A DNA stretch of 64,000 nt from Acholoe squamosa (lineage: Eukaryota > Annelida > Polychaeta > Phyllodocida > Polynoidae). Positions 24,914-37,703 of this stretch are shown piece after piece. The stretch's first letter is position 1. The number at the start of each line of letters is the position of its first letter. A model generated the notes under the pieces. The model was given only the letters and a program-made list of their open reading frames with translations, was not told the origin of the DNA and did no database searches. A program made the translations under genes and the position numbers. Location of the stretch: positions 53,788,080 through 53,852,079 of the forward strand of contig OX439037.1 in NCBI GenBank assembly GCA_949317995.1, read 5' to 3'.

Positions 24914-26381
24914 CACTGCAAATAATGTGTTTTTACACACTTTGTAACACACTTATTTGCAGCAGAATTTTACTCACTTATTTTATCAACACACAACTCT
25001 GAAGTGTGTTTGATAAAAAGCACGTATAATATAAAGCGAGTCGAAGATAATGTGTGTAGTGCAGGAAAATGAATAGACTCAAAGTGTGTTAAATAAGTGT
25101 GTTAATTCTTTATGGGATTTAGGGGAGGTATTTTTAGGGGAAGGTGGGTCAGGTGAGGTTGGGTGGGGGGGGGGGCAGGGAGGTACAGGGTAACTTTGCA
25201 CAGCTTTTATTTTCATCATTTCTCTTCCTGCCATTCTCCATCATTTTGTTGCTTTCCTTGGATCCACCAATGGAGTCTTCTTCATTCAAATAATCTGCAG
25301 GTGATATAGCACATATGCAGGTTTCTTGATAATCTTTACCTGGAAGAACAATTAAAAGAAGATAAAATGTGCAGTATAGCTTGCCTCTCTGTACAAGTAA
25401 CTGAAAGTCATAATATCACAATAGCTACTTTGCTGATCACTACATACGGTCATAGCATAATGGACCATATACTCGGATTTGACACTTCTGAACAATTATA
25501 GTTATTAAAAAATAAATTTGGATCAAAATAAGGAGTATAGCTTACTGTTCAGGTGACATGGTAGAGGCACAGATGACATGGTAGAGGCACAGGTGATGTG
25601 GTAGAGGCACAGGTGACGTGGTAGAGGCACAGGTGACGTGGTAGAGGCACAGGTGACACGGTAGAGGCACAGGTGACGTGGTAGAGGCACAGGTGACACG
25701 GAAGAGGCACAGATGACATGGTAATTTGTAACAGAGGAACACAGTAAAGGGACTGGAGAATGCTATTTGTATTTTTCTAAAATAGAAGAAACCGTGAGGA
25801 TGCACATGTGTATAATAGACCATTCTTTACTGCATGAGAGATACTATATTGGATGGCACACTGTTATGATAGGTAGCCTATTCATAGAGCCTTCCAGGGT
25901 TTCACAGAGAATTTCTTGATACAACTGTGATCCAATGGTAAATGAACTCATTACTACAACGTACTACTGCTTGCATTATGGTGATCTTAAGTATAATGCA
26001 TAAAATTACTTACCAGAAACATTGCACATACGTGAAGACACTCCTCTCTCCAGCAGGTGTAGGTTTAAACTGGTCCTACCAACTGTTATACATGCTCTTC
26101 TGATTGTAGGCCTTATCAGGAGAGGGGGGGGGGGGTAATTAAGTGCTCACTGGGCTGTGTCATATGTATGACCCTAGACCCATAATCCAATGTGTATTGG
26201 CCAGTAACACACTTTATGACACACTTTTATATACCTACACACTTTTAAGAAAAATGTGTGTAAGTGTGCTAGGACAAGTGTGCATGTAAATACTTATAAA
26301 GTGAGTAAGATATCAAAAGTAGGTTCAATATCCATGTGTGTTACTATAGTCCGTGTTCTCACAACACACATTTTTAACAGT
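24914..26381. mobile_element. Possible TGTGTTAA-word element
   Basis: The left end CACTGCAAATAATGTGTTTT and right end ACACATTTTTAACAGT are partly inverted. The flanks 24914-25100 and 26200-26380 repeat ACACACTT/AAGTGTGTTA words. The interior holds a minisatellite and G-runs. It may be one element or two halves of unrelated copies. Confidence 0.4.
25550..25722. repeat. 20-bp minisatellite, about 8.6 copies
   Basis: The unit is AGGTGACGTGGTAGAGGCAC, with variation limited almost entirely to bases 2-3 and 7-9 (GACATG, GATGTG, GACACG). On the - strand it yields an artefactual ORF cycling through CHLCLYHVTCASTTSPVPLP-like residues. Confidence 0.95.
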
Positions 26382-27485
26382 AAAGATCTGCATCTAAGGC
26401 ACCATCCCCTAGCCGTGCACATGACATCCTCCTCTCGTTGCTCTGTATTTGGCAATGGGCACTGAATTATTTACGGTAACAAGGTATGCCAATCTGAGGT
26501 TAGGTCATATCTCTTTCTCTTGTTTTGTTCAGAAAGCTTTCTTCTCCTGCTGCTGCAGTCCTTAGGCTTAGGGACGCGGTAACATTAGCCTTTAGAGTGT
26601 CGGCAAATAGAGTATCCCCTTCCATCATGTCGACAAGCCTAGAATAAATCCCGCCCTGCCCCAACGACTTCAGATTAAGGTTTTTCACCTCTTGTATCCA
26701 GGGAGGTGGCTTGATAAGCACTTGACCCGTAATTGACACGGGGAATTTTCTGGAAATACTCGATTTGCAGGTAGGGCTGTAGTGGGGTGGTTACCTGGTG
26801 AGGGGCTGAGGACGTCAGGTGAAGTGTTACGGGCAGGTAAGAAGAGGACAGGTGAGTGTTTGGTCTCAGAAACAGGTATAGCCCGCCCCCCCCCCCTTGT
26901 ATAGCCTCCTTCTATGCATGGCGCTCTCGTCAGTCAATGACAGAGGACATTGTAGTATAAGGTGTGTTTGTACAAAGGTATCGTGTTATGAGGAGTAGGT
27001 AGAACTACTTGTTGTATGTCCCACTTAGTGATTACTCTGAACTCCCATCCATCAGCACAACTATACTCTTCTACTCATACACCGTCAACCTACAACGTGT
27101 ATTCTTCTTTGGAATAGACCAGGATTCAGCGATTTATATGGGATATGTTGCAAAGCAATTGAACCCGTTGAAATAATGGAACATCAAACAAGTTTTTCAC
27201 CTGAAGCAATCCTTGTTCTCAGTCCGCTTTGTGTTAAATAGGATACTTATGGGATATGAATCAATGCCATCATTCAAAACATTGATGCTCTTAAAGCCTT
27301 TAGGTCTTTCCCCTTTGAATAATCATTACAGACACTGCTAAAATCCCAACTGAAATGGATTGTCTAGAATGTTATTCTCATGGTCTTTACCTTTATCTGG
27401 AAGTTAATTCAAAAGATCCTGGGATTTCTACCCCTAAGATCTGAGCATAGGCACATATCATAAGACCTAGACAGTCTACCCTATC
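26382..27485. other. Intron 2; unassigned - strand ORF 26500-26739
   Basis: The - strand ORF (about 80 codons, opening at GTG) has balanced protein-like composition (WIQEVKNLNLKSLGQ, SRLVDMMEGDTLFADTLK) but matches no family I know. C-run at 26884-26897. Nothing else was seen. Confidence 0.35.
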
Positions 27486-27770
27486 TACCGTAATCTCCCG
27501 CGTACAAGGCGCGTCTTGTACGAGAGGGTTTAGTTCTTACTGGATCCAGAAGGGGGACACCAAGACCTTTCATTTGATATCTTACACTCCCCCCTAAGTG
27601 ATAATAGGACCTAGGGGGGCCTGGGGGCTCTAGCAACACATAGCTTTTTGAATTTTGAAAATTCATTTAGTAGAACAAAAGTTATCAATTTTTCATTTTT
27701 TTGACTATTTTCTAAAACTCTAGGTGCGCCTTTTATGCAAGGTACGCCTTATACGCACGAGATTACAGTA
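27486..27770. mobile_element. 285-bp TIR element, TACCGTAATCTC ends
   Basis: The left end TACCGTAATCTCCCGCGTA (continuing CAAGGCGCG) is inverted at the right as CGCCTTATACGCACGAGATT then ACAGTA. A GGCGCG/CGCGCC-like core lies next to each end. It is non-coding. Confidence 0.75.
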
Positions 27771-28455
27771 ATGCAGTGCACATTGCAGGCCAGTCAGGCA
27801 CAGCAAATTCTGAGATCCCTTCACTTTTCCTTTTCCAGCCGTAAGATCACTGCAATCTTAGTGAAATAATTACATAGTGGTTTCAAGTGAGTACAAGAGC
27901 ACTCACAGGTAACACTCCTGCTCCCAAGAGTGAATGTCCCTGCTGTATACATATAGAGGGTAGGGAGGACGTTTTCTGAGAGTCCTTGAGGGCTCTTCAG
28001 GCTACCCAGGCATGCAGTGCACTTGAATACTGTACAAGGTCAACTGCACCCTGTACTCTATAAGTAGGGAATGAGCGCTTGTATATTCACTTTTGTGAGA
28101 AGGAGTGTCTCCACTGCTATTCTCTCACTATGGGCCTCTTGCCATTGTGCACAGTGTGTTCTACTTGGAATGGTGTAGGAGGGCTGGATCGTCTTTCAAT
28201 AGTTTCTATGACAGGATGGCCTCAAATCGTAGTGGGAGGTATAAGAAATGACTCCATACCAGTGACTACATAGTGAGCTACAGTACAGGCCTCAAAATAG
28301 CAGCTGCTATTTATTCAACTATACTGACTCATTACCCACCACTCTGAAGTCATAGCACCCAGTCATAGGAGCCACTATTGGCTACATAGAGACCAGTCAT
28401 ACCTCCTTCATGGTCTAGTATGCACTTATGTGTTCAAATGAGCATAGGGCTGCAG
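27771..28455. other. Intron 2, no feature seen
   Basis: No supported feature. Confidence 0.5.
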
Positions 28456-28754
28456 TAAGGGTCGAGTCATATATTGCCAGGTGAGGGGGGGGGGGGGGGT
28501 TGTTAAATATAGGGGGGCATTTTGAAAAAGACTCCCTTGGTGGGGGGGACAACACCCAATAAACTTTCAAACTGGGAGTGGGGGGGGGGGGGTTAAAACT
28601 AAATATAGGCAATTCAAATACCCATCACAATATGTTATTTCACGTGTGTATCTGATTTCTTTTTTTTTGGGGGGGAGGGCATTTTGCAGAATCAGTTCTT
28701 GGGGAGGTGTTGCAACCCCCCCCCCCCCACTGGCAATAAATGACTCATCCCTAA
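28456..28754. mobile_element. G-run TIR element (GAGTCATATATTGCCAG)
   Basis: The left end GAGTCATATATTGCCAG is repeated inverted at the right as CTGGCAATAAATGACTC. The interior holds four or more runs of 7-15 G on the + strand and a long C run next to the right TIR. The runs could form G-quadruplexes. It is non-coding. Confidence 0.8.
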
Positions 28755-30545
28755 CTATATAAAGGTGATCCCACCTGGTCACACAGTCACACACATGGTC
28801 AATTCTCATGAAAATGGACCATAGTTTTAAATAAGGTCAATGGTCATGATTCTGCATAATGCTTATTTTTTCTAGGAGCCCATATATATAATGTGCAACA
28901 TAATTAATTGGAATAATCTTGCAAAATCAATGCATCTATAGCTAGATCAAAAATGCATAGATGTTATGATCCCACAATCTCTCAGAGGGTGATTGAGGCC
29001 AGGGATGCTATATATAGGAAGGCTCCTCGACCTCTGTGAGTGGCCTGGGGTCAAGAGCTTTTGGATCTTTAGTCTGTATATAGAGAATACTTATATGATT
29101 ACAAAGCAAAGAGCACAGATTTGCTACACTGGAGCAAAGGAATGCAGAGGGCAGCAGCTAAGACTACCCACTAATTATTGACATAGAGGGCTATCATACA
29201 ATCACCCCTTATTGGGTCACTGCTCTGGTGGCTATTTAGCCAGTAGGCAGTATGATCACACAGTAATGTAGCCAGCTGTTTGGTCACTATGGCCAAAATC
29301 CTATGATCAGCTGGTAATATTTGGCCCATCTCCTGTCTGAACCTGTCGTAGAATCTATTGAAACAAGGTCCAGAGGCTAAGATCACTGTTATCTTAGTGC
29401 TGGGTGTGAAAAGGCAAGACAGTCTAATCTTAAGATCGCTTAATGGGATAAGGCAGAATAATTCACTGATCACTGAGGTAGCGGTCCCAGGACCTTTTGA
29501 ATTGACCTCCTGATACGATTTCGTTCGGCTTGCTTTTCCTCTCCCGGGACATCAACATTCACCAAAGGGCAATAAATACTTGACACCCATACACATCTTT
29601 GGCTTTGTTGCATTCTCACGACAGGAATATCGACTGTGTATAGCTATAAAATGATGCAAAGCTATTCTATATGTATTCTATTTGAGTAGTTCTATTTCGA
29701 GATGCAAAGATCTGTTTTCTGGCTACCGATATTTTCTTTCTTTTTTTCTTTTTTTTCCCTTTTTTTTCCTTTTACAAAACAGAGACAACAACCAGGAGTG
29801 ATGGAAAGGGATTTTCGATACATTTGTTTACACATCATATCAGTGTTGTGCATGCTAATACCTTTTGTAGGCACATTTCGTGACATTTCTGCACTATAGA
29901 AGTAACTTCTGCTAAACCTACAAAACCTGCTTTCTGCCTGCTCCATTTCAGCAGATGGGTCTGTACTTTGCAGATCACCCATGTTGGCAGTGACAGAAAA
30001 TAGCCCTCATGAGTTTTGACTGTGTGTGTGCCTTGGGAGTCGTCCCGACACAACAACCGAGAGTTATTACACCCAGTATGGTAGTACAGTCACATGTCGT
30101 AAATAAATGTCATAAAACACTACAGTTGAATGATCATGGTGGTGCATGGTATATTAATAATATGCCACTGTCGAGGTTTATCTTATCTGTTTGTATCATA
30201 TGAATTCCGCCAGTTATGTTTAGGTGAAGTGGTTTAGGTAGTTCACGTGGCCACTTAGTTCAAGTGAGTGTACCCTCCCCTTTTCACAGAGACCTCTAAG
30301 GCGATAATACTGTTCATATGTTGATTTAAGGGGCTTACCCTAGGACCTATTCACATTTTGTTGAAATTTAAATGAGTGGCTTCTGGGTGTCTTAGACCTA
30401 ATGTCATTGGCTATCCATGTATTCCTTCCAATTCTTTCCTGGGATCAGTCCGGGGATCAGTATACACGCGCATAATATGACAATGAATTTGTCACAGTGC
30501 AAACACATTTCTGACTACAATATAGAAACTCAAATTGAAGTGTAT
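28755..30545. other. Intron 2; pyrimidine tract 29730-29775
   Basis: A T/C-only stretch at 29730-29775 is the only notable feature. No gene. Confidence 0.5.
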
Positions 30546-30700
30546 CAGGGGCGTAGGAAAAGGGGGGGGGGGCAGGGGGGCTGGGCCCCCTCAATAATGA
30601 GGAGGTTCCCTATATAAGCCTATATAAAAATATAGCAGCCCCCCCCCAACCGAGACCCCTGGGCCGCCCCAATAAAAATTTGCTTCCTTCGCCCGTGCTG
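30546..30700. mobile_element. 155-bp hAT-like non-autonomous element
   Basis: It begins CAGGGGCGTAGGAA and ends TTCCTTCGCCCGTGCTG, a degenerate inverted pair with CAG...CTG termini as in hAT elements. It has G-run/C-run interior arms. No clean 8-bp target duplication was found. Confidence 0.6.
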
Positions 30701-33218
30701 TATATAGTATTTCGTGGTCCGGACTGGAAGAAGTGCATAGTTGTCATAAAGCTCCCACTATGCATCTGGATTCAAGCCCGCATGTCCTGGGGTTACTGTA
30801 CGGTGGTTATACCCCAGGGCAGCAGTGGATAAGCATTGGCTTGACCTTATGTCCCTAGCAGACAGGGTCTAGTATGTGGGAGGGAGCTGGATTGTTGTTC
30901 ACTTATTTATAAGTGTTTGGCTCAGGCAATCTACTGTAGATAGAATGACGCAAGACCCTTATTCTTCATCCCTCACCAGGACCCGATCAGACGATGTGTA
31001 GTTTGCTGGCTTTGTCTTAGGACTTCCTCGTTGACTTTCTTTGACCCTACATAGCCTGACACGGACTAGATCATGTGCTGTTGTCTAACTGATCACTACC
31101 GTGTGTGGAAGGGTTGGGCCAGGGGATCTCACTGGCCAATGCCCGCAGGGCCGAGGCCCAACCCCGACACACAGGGAGTGATCAGTGTTCTACTATAGCC
31201 TTCCAAGATTACCCTCCCCCTTGTTAAAAAAAACTCTAATGCCAGTCCTGTAAAGCTATACCAAATCACAAGGGCCAGGTAGTATAATACACTAGTGACC
31301 CAATACTGAGTTGAGTGTAAGGCTGGCCTGGTATGGGTTGATTACCTGCACTCCTGCATATACTAGTAGTACTATACTAGGGCTAGGCTATTATGTTACA
31401 TTCCCTGTTAATAGGAAGGAATGGATAGCACCCCCTTATTAGTACTATGTAACTTGATTATTTTTTACAGTGGGCCCTTCTTTTAGAATTAGATATAAGA
31501 TAAGTTTTATTTATACAGTAAACAGGGAGGCTAGACTTTGAGAGTAGGCCTAGACCTGGGCGGTGATCCAGCAGATCACCAGCCCAGTGCCTCATTCTGG
31601 TTAACATAGGGTTCAATGGGATCAACCTGCCCAGCTCCACACAGCTATGATAGAACCCTGGATATACTGGTTGTGAGATATGCCCACAGAAAGGTCACTC
31701 CGCCAGAGGGCACCTTAGTGTCGCTGTGTCCACCACCTCACCTGCCGCTAGGGGTCAGACGCTGCCCACTTTGTCAGTTTAGGTGGCGTTTGGGGCTGCC
31801 CATTAGGTGAGCTAATTGTCCACAAGCTGGTCAATAGACAGGTATGCCTGCAGTACGTGATCTGACACGCATCTCTTACCTGTCGCCGACAGTGGCGATA
31901 GAACCCCAGGTTAGTCTCACTGATTGGCGGGTGAACACATACCGCAGCGTCGAATGTGCCCACTTCTTAGGTATGGAATGCCCTTCTCCCCTGCTGCTAA
32001 GTCGACAAAATTAAATATAATCCCCCATGTTAAATTAACCCTCTATCTCTATTTCGGTGAATCGAGGCCATTTATAACCCTCTGCAGGGGCTTGTATGGA
32101 GAAGTAGCAAATGTATGCAGGGGTGAAAGGGCCAGGGGCCTGGGTGGCATTTCTTAGCATGCTACAATTTGAACCTTTCAAGTCTAACCAGTAGCATCAT
32201 GTACGACTAAATCAAAGCCAGTGATCGTAGTGTATCCAGTCGTACCTTCATAGAACTCAGTGTACTTTCCCACCTCTACCATGCAAGGAAAATGTCATTT
32301 GGTGTTCCGTCAGAGTGAAACCAGTTTGATACAACCATACAAATGCCCATCAAAATCATGTGCTGAGCCCACACGTAATTTGCTGTCTTCAGCATGGTGA
32401 GAGCAAATTTATCCATTTCATTGTGTAGACCTAAATCGCCACCCCATAATGCCGTATGTACAAACCGTAAAACCATGCATATAAGCAGCAGTTTATAGAC
32501 CATTTCAGATCCTTCTCTGGCCTCATGTCATATCAATTCACGTTAATGACTCTCTACTTAATCTGAAAATCCCTGTAGATAATGAGATCACTAAATTCAA
32601 CCATCCAAGGGACGCCCCCCAGTAGAGTGTGCACGCCGTCATTTATATCACATTTATGCCATGTGATAACACGCTCTTTGATAAACCTATTCCCCGATAA
32701 TTTAGTCACTATTCAGCTCAGATAACCACGATTTGCTAACAATGTTGTACTTTCGCTTGCTGGAATTATTACGGAAACTATCATTTGATAAGATACGTAC
32801 TTATCATGTTGATTTTCACACCTTCCACGAGGTTCATTTATCTCATACATATGCCCATGTACACGGCTATAATGTATACATTTCATTGCCCCTTCCTCGG
32901 TTCTTCTTTGCCTGTTTCTTTCTTTCCGTCTTTCATTATCCATATCCTTTGTTGCATCCCCTTATTTCCTTCATCGTTTCTCTCGTTGTTTGACCTTTTT
33001 CAGTGCTTTTCAAGTGTGTGGTTTGTATGTGTGATCAGTCCGCACCACCTTCTCCGTCCACAGGTTTGGCAATGATAAAGCTTGATGATCCCATATAGTG
33101 TCTTAATGCACCATGCCTATACCATGTGGGGTTTATACATTTCTATGTATTCCTATAGATATCATTCCCAAATTTAATGCAGTGCTGCCGTGTAGACTTA
33201 CCGTAATCAGCATTGCAC
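30701..33218. other. Intron 2, otherwise no feature seen
   Basis: Apart from the palindrome at 31089-31185, nothing could be supported. Confidence 0.5.
31089..31185. repeat. Palindromic element, about 31-bp arms
   Basis: The left arm starts CTGATCACTACCGTGTGTGG and ends GGGTTGGGCC. The right arm mirrors it (GGCCCAACCCCGACACAC ... GTGATCAG). The loop is about 34 bp. Confidence 0.75.
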
Positions 33219-34885
33219 GGGGCTGTGTACAAATGACGTCATGCATTTTTGGACCATTTTTGACCCCCCCCCCTGCCCCCCTTGTCATGTTTCGTCATAC
33301 AACACTTGACCCCCCCCCCTCAGCATGACGTCATGCAGAGAGATACCCCCCCCCCCAAGTTCAACAAAGGGAGGGGGTGGATTGGGGGAGGAGGAAAAAT
33401 AATTTTGATACCTCAAGGAGTGGGAAGGGGAAGGGTAAAAAGATTCATGCCTTTTCAGCAAAAAAAAAGCCTGTGGATAACTACCGATGCTGCCCTGAGG
33501 CAGCAGCGGAGATTCAGTGGTATTTTAGATGCTGCCTAAGGGCAGCAGTGGTCCTTTTCAAAAAGGGTTAAATCTGTATTGGTCCTAGATTAGGGGTAAG
33601 AGTAGTGCACCCTGGCCTGGACATCAACTTGACTTTACACTGACATTGATGGCAGTGACACTTATTGAGTGAGATGTCTGAGGAAGGCATGCATGTAGGG
33701 CCTATAGGTAGGCACTTACCTAGTTTTCAAGACTTTGTCCCACGCATTTTCTTTTAAGCAATGGATAGATCTCATCAGAAGAAATGGATTTGCTCTTTAA
33801 ATGAAGTCTTTATGCCAAGTATAAGGGAAGTTATGAATGATCAAAGACCCCAAATCAAAGCCAAAATTCTGTCACTGTTAGGAGTTTAAATAGGGCCCAG
33901 ATTTGTGATCAAGCATATCTGATACAGGTGTAGCTACATCTCTTAAATCATTATTTTGGACTATTTTCTTTTTCGTGTATGAGTTCCCCATAAAAGGTTG
34001 AAAATCAATGTATCATATCAAAATTTAACAATTTAAAGGGATTTTATCTTGACCTAATATCATCTGTGATTTAGCGATCTCACAGAATTGACGCAAAATT
34101 ATGGAGTTGATATGAGATCTTTAAACGGTCAGAATTTCCCTTTAGATTGATGTAAACACTTCATTTAATTAAAAAGGAAATCCACTTATTTTTATCAGCT
34201 CTATCCATTGTTATATAAATGATATACATAGGATTGGATTCTAGCAAACAGACAAGGACCTAACATGGAGAAGCTGGTGGAAGGGTGATAGCGAATGGCA
34301 CACTAAAATTTTTGTGCGGTCTGGCAAACATACTGTACCCCTATGAAATGAGAAACCCTAGACAGTTTCTAAACCATTTTTTTCTGTAGAAAGTGTGCGA
34401 ACTATTCTCTTTTATGTGAGATTTTGCCTTTATACCAAAAAATGCTTTCAAAGATATGGAGTAACTTCACTTGGGGAGAATGGGATGTTTATCTGAATCA
34501 ATTATTTCTCAAATAGATTCATATTAAACCCCTAATTAATCCCTTTAAAATGAGCCCATCTTTGTTATTAGAGATCCTCCAATAAATAGCTACACAATGA
34601 GCTTGCAAAGAAAGGAGAGTTTAGCACTCCCCAGTTTCAGCTTTATCAGTTTCACACCTCCACTGCAACAGAAGCATGCACTGGGGGTAGGTAAGTGCCT
34701 ACTATAGGTATTATATCTCCCTACCTTTACAATTTTTCTTTTCTTGCCAGAGCCAAAGCAAATTTTAATTTCTTGATGACATGATGTCATGCAGCCCATG
34801 ACCCCCTCCCCCCCTTGTCATGCTTGGTCATGGGAAGTGGGACCCCCCTCCCCCCTCCTGCATGACGTCATTTGTACACAGCCCC
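33219..34885. mobile_element. 1.67-kb foldback TIR element with TGACGTCA sites
   Basis: The left end GGGGCTGTGTACAAATGACG is inverted at the right (TGACGTCATTTGTACACAGC, then CCC). GACCCCCC tracts, GTCATGCTTGGTCATG-like pairs and, further in, AGGCACTTACCTA/TAGGTAAGTGCC and GCAATGGATAGA/TCTATCCATTG are also inverted, so much of the element can fold. TGACGTCA (the CRE consensus) occurs in both TIRs and again at about 33327. C-tract subterminal blocks recall the element at 6648-7122. Confidence 0.75.
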
Positions 34886-34901
34886 TACTGGGACATCATG
34901 A

Positions 34902-35220
34902 AGGTCCAATCCCACATGCCGAAGTAAGGCTCAAATATCTCTGAGATTTACTATCTGTTGCTATTTTAGGGACTACCTCAAAGTCGCAACAAATATAACT
35001 ACAGTAGGAAGTATAGAAGACAAGCACACTACTGCATTTTCTCATATATTTCTTGAGATATTTAGCCCTTATTAATGTATATATCTCTGTGCACTACATA
35101 TTTTCTGGCCTAAGTTCGCAAAAGAGTCCTTGTGTTCGATGTTAGTTATATATGTTGCGATTTTGAAGTAATCCCCAAAATCGCAACAGGTGGAAAAGCA
35201 TAGAGATATATAAGCCCTAA
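34902..35220. mobile_element. GGTCGAATCCC-type element, short family, copy E1
   Basis: It starts AGGTCCAATCCCACATGCCG. Internal palindromic halves contain TCGCAAC / GTTGCGA and a central ATATATCTCTGTGCA. It shares its layout with 35221-35571 and 49405-49769 and directly abuts E2. Confidence 0.65.
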
Positions 35221-35571
35221 AGGTCGAATCCCACATGGTGAAAAATGCTTAAAAAATCTTTGCGATTTTGAATCTGTTGCGTTTATGGGACCCACTCCAA
35301 ATTCTCAATGCATATGAATACACTAGGGTGTATAGAACACAAGGACACTTTTGTATTATCTAATGCACTTGTTGGGATATTTTGCCTTTGTTGGTGTTTA
35401 TATCTCTGTTCATTATGTATTTTCTGGCCTAAAATCGCAAAAGATTGCTTGTGTTCTCTACCCCCTAAGGTATAGTTATATGTCTTGCGAATTTGGAGGG
35501 TGTCCCATAAACGCAACAGATTCAAAATCGCAGAGATATTTGGAGCGTTTTTCGCCAAGTGATTTCGACCT
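35221..35571. mobile_element. GGTCGAATCCC-type element, copy E2
   Basis: It starts AGGTCGAATCCCACATGGTG and ends CCAAGTGATTTCGACCT. Long internal inverted halves carry ATCGCAAAAG / TTGCGATTTTGAATCTGT. The overlapping ORFs on both strands are artefacts of the palindrome. Confidence 0.75.
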
Positions 35572-35860
35572 TAAATCACCTTCAGGACCAAGGAGTGAAT
35601 AAGACTTATAGATGTTTAACATCATTTCGACAGCTAAGGTCATATTTGAGAAAACTACATTACACAATTTGACAGGTGAATGCGTCAGTGCCTGCGCATA
35701 TATACAATGCGCACCACACACAAAGAGGGGACAGAAAAGATGAAACCCTTTTAAGTGGGCTATAGCGAGCCGTAGGACCAAAGAACATGAAGTCCTCGAG
35801 TCATTATGCAGCTCAAAATGTTGCTAAAGGTGGCCGAGGGGGGCATATATATTGGTCTTA

Positions 35861-36191
35861 GGCCAAAAACAAAAAGGTTGTTTCCGGTAACCCGACCGTC
35901 CTCAGCCAGACTTATTAACGATTTTTTTTATTTGTCTACATTTTTTTCACATTTTTATGCATTTTTAGGGTCGGAAATGTATGCCCATATTTTCCTGTTT
36001 CTTTAATGCAATGTTTCTTTGCAAAATTCATCGTAAGCATGATAACCAGTTGAAAAACTGATGTGGTACACAATTCAATACATTTATGCCTAGATAAGAT
36101 CTCAGATTTAAAAAAAAAATTAAAAAAACTTCCGACCTACCGACCTCAACTTTTATGACCGTATTACCGGAAACCAACCTTTCTTTTGGCC
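35861..36191. mobile_element. GGCCAAAA-ended TIR element, TTA-flanked
   Basis: The left end GGCCAAAAACAAAAAGGTTG with TTTCCGGTAA is inverted at the right (TTACCGGAAACCAACC ... TTTTGGCC). TTA lies on both outer sides. The AT-rich body ends with a short GACCTACCGACCTC motif. I recall this kind of end from repeats common in marine invertebrates, but cannot name the family. Confidence 0.75.
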
Positions 36192-37696
36192 TTATCACCT
36201 GATGTTCCTCTGCTGATCACCTCGTCGTTTTGTGAACACCACATGATATGTATACCGTGGCCGTTTGTAAATCTCCAAAGTAGAAATCTATAGATACTGG
36301 TGAGAACAAATGAGTATATAATCACACAGCTCAGCATGGCCACTTTGCGGTTGGCCTTTTTCCCCATTGCGTCTTAAGGGGATGCTTTTGGGGGGCTGTT
36401 TGTAAGCTCCTTTAGATTTCTCTGTGATTTATTTAACGAGCAGTGTGTGGAGATGCTAGGTGGTAGGGCAGTCCTATGACTTTCCCTCTAAAGGTGTTTA
36501 AGTCATCCTATCCCCTGGTGATCAGCTAAAGAAAGACCAAGAACGACATTCCGAGGTGCGGCTCGCGTTACGCCGTATATTGTACGACCCGCCTTTCTCT
36601 GTGTGCTAAACCAGCAACCAGGGTCGCCATTCAAACAGCAACTGTGAGAAATTCGTTCAACTAATATACCAGGGCGAAATTTCGGGCACAACAGAGGTTA
36701 ATTCTTTTTTTTTTTGTAAGAGATGCGTATCGTGGAAGACTTTTCACCTGTGAGCTACTCAGATTTTTCTAAAGGTTTTAACATACATTTGGCTTTACAT
36801 AACCATTCGTTGGAAGGATACAGATATTGAAACATGGAGAACGGGAGACGTCACCCTACTGTGCTTAGGATTTGAACACAGCAGGTTTCCCTTTTATAAG
36901 CTTGATGGCCAACACGAGAAACACTAACACTATTGTAGGTTGTAAAGTCACCAAGGGATGAAAAGTTTCATCGTGACCCATCTTCAAAGCCCGGTCACAA
37001 ATTAAAGTGTAGAATAGAACTATCAGAAAAAGGTAATGTTTGGTTATTCTAAAGGTGCCATTGAGCTCTTTAAGGAACGGGGGTATTCAGAGTAAAGTGG
37101 GACATGGTTTATTGGCATTACCTGCAGAGAGCTGGCAGTGTTCTGCCCTGACTGGTGCACAGGAAACAAGTGATGGTTTGACATAAGAGTCCTAATCCAT
37201 ATCTGTAGAGCGCACATGTCATATGAAAGGATACTTTCATGCTTTAGGTATAGTTAATGTATATAGAGCCTTATACCACTGCACCTGGAGATGTTTCATT
37301 GGCAAGCCATGAATGACCTATCCTCCATTCAATGGTCATTTGACGTGTTGGTAGAATTAAGAAGATGAATACTAATGAGCGTAGCATGACCATGATCATG
37401 ATCATGTGCTAGACCTGATTAGGGTTCTTCCTATATAGTACACTAATCTGTATTTTTCCTTGCTTATCTGGGAATTGTCTGCGATTTACCATATTGTAAT
37501 GTAAGACATTTTGACTAATACCAAGGATATATTGGTGCATTTATTGCCCAGAATGTCTATATTGCAGTGATACAATGCTATTTTGGAGTATCAGGGGCAC
37601 TTGGGATGAAGAAAAGTATTACCCCTATATACTCTTGCAATTTGGAGTATAAGTAATGGTTCAAATTTGTAAGATATTGTAGAGGTACGTTAATAC
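36192..37696. other. Intron 2; part of a degraded TTGCAA-family element near the end
   Basis: From about 37530 the words ATATTGCAG, CTTGCAATTTGG and ATTGTAGAG resemble the TTGCAA family; the rest is unremarkable. Confidence 0.4.
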
Positions 37697-37703
37697 AAAC
37701 CAT

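Noticed and set aside
25542-25823. 93-codon - strand ORF with repeated His/Cys/Leu segments
   Set aside because: Translation of the 20-bp minisatellite.
35283-35602. ORFs on both strands
   Set aside because: Fall inside a palindromic GGTCGAATCCC element.
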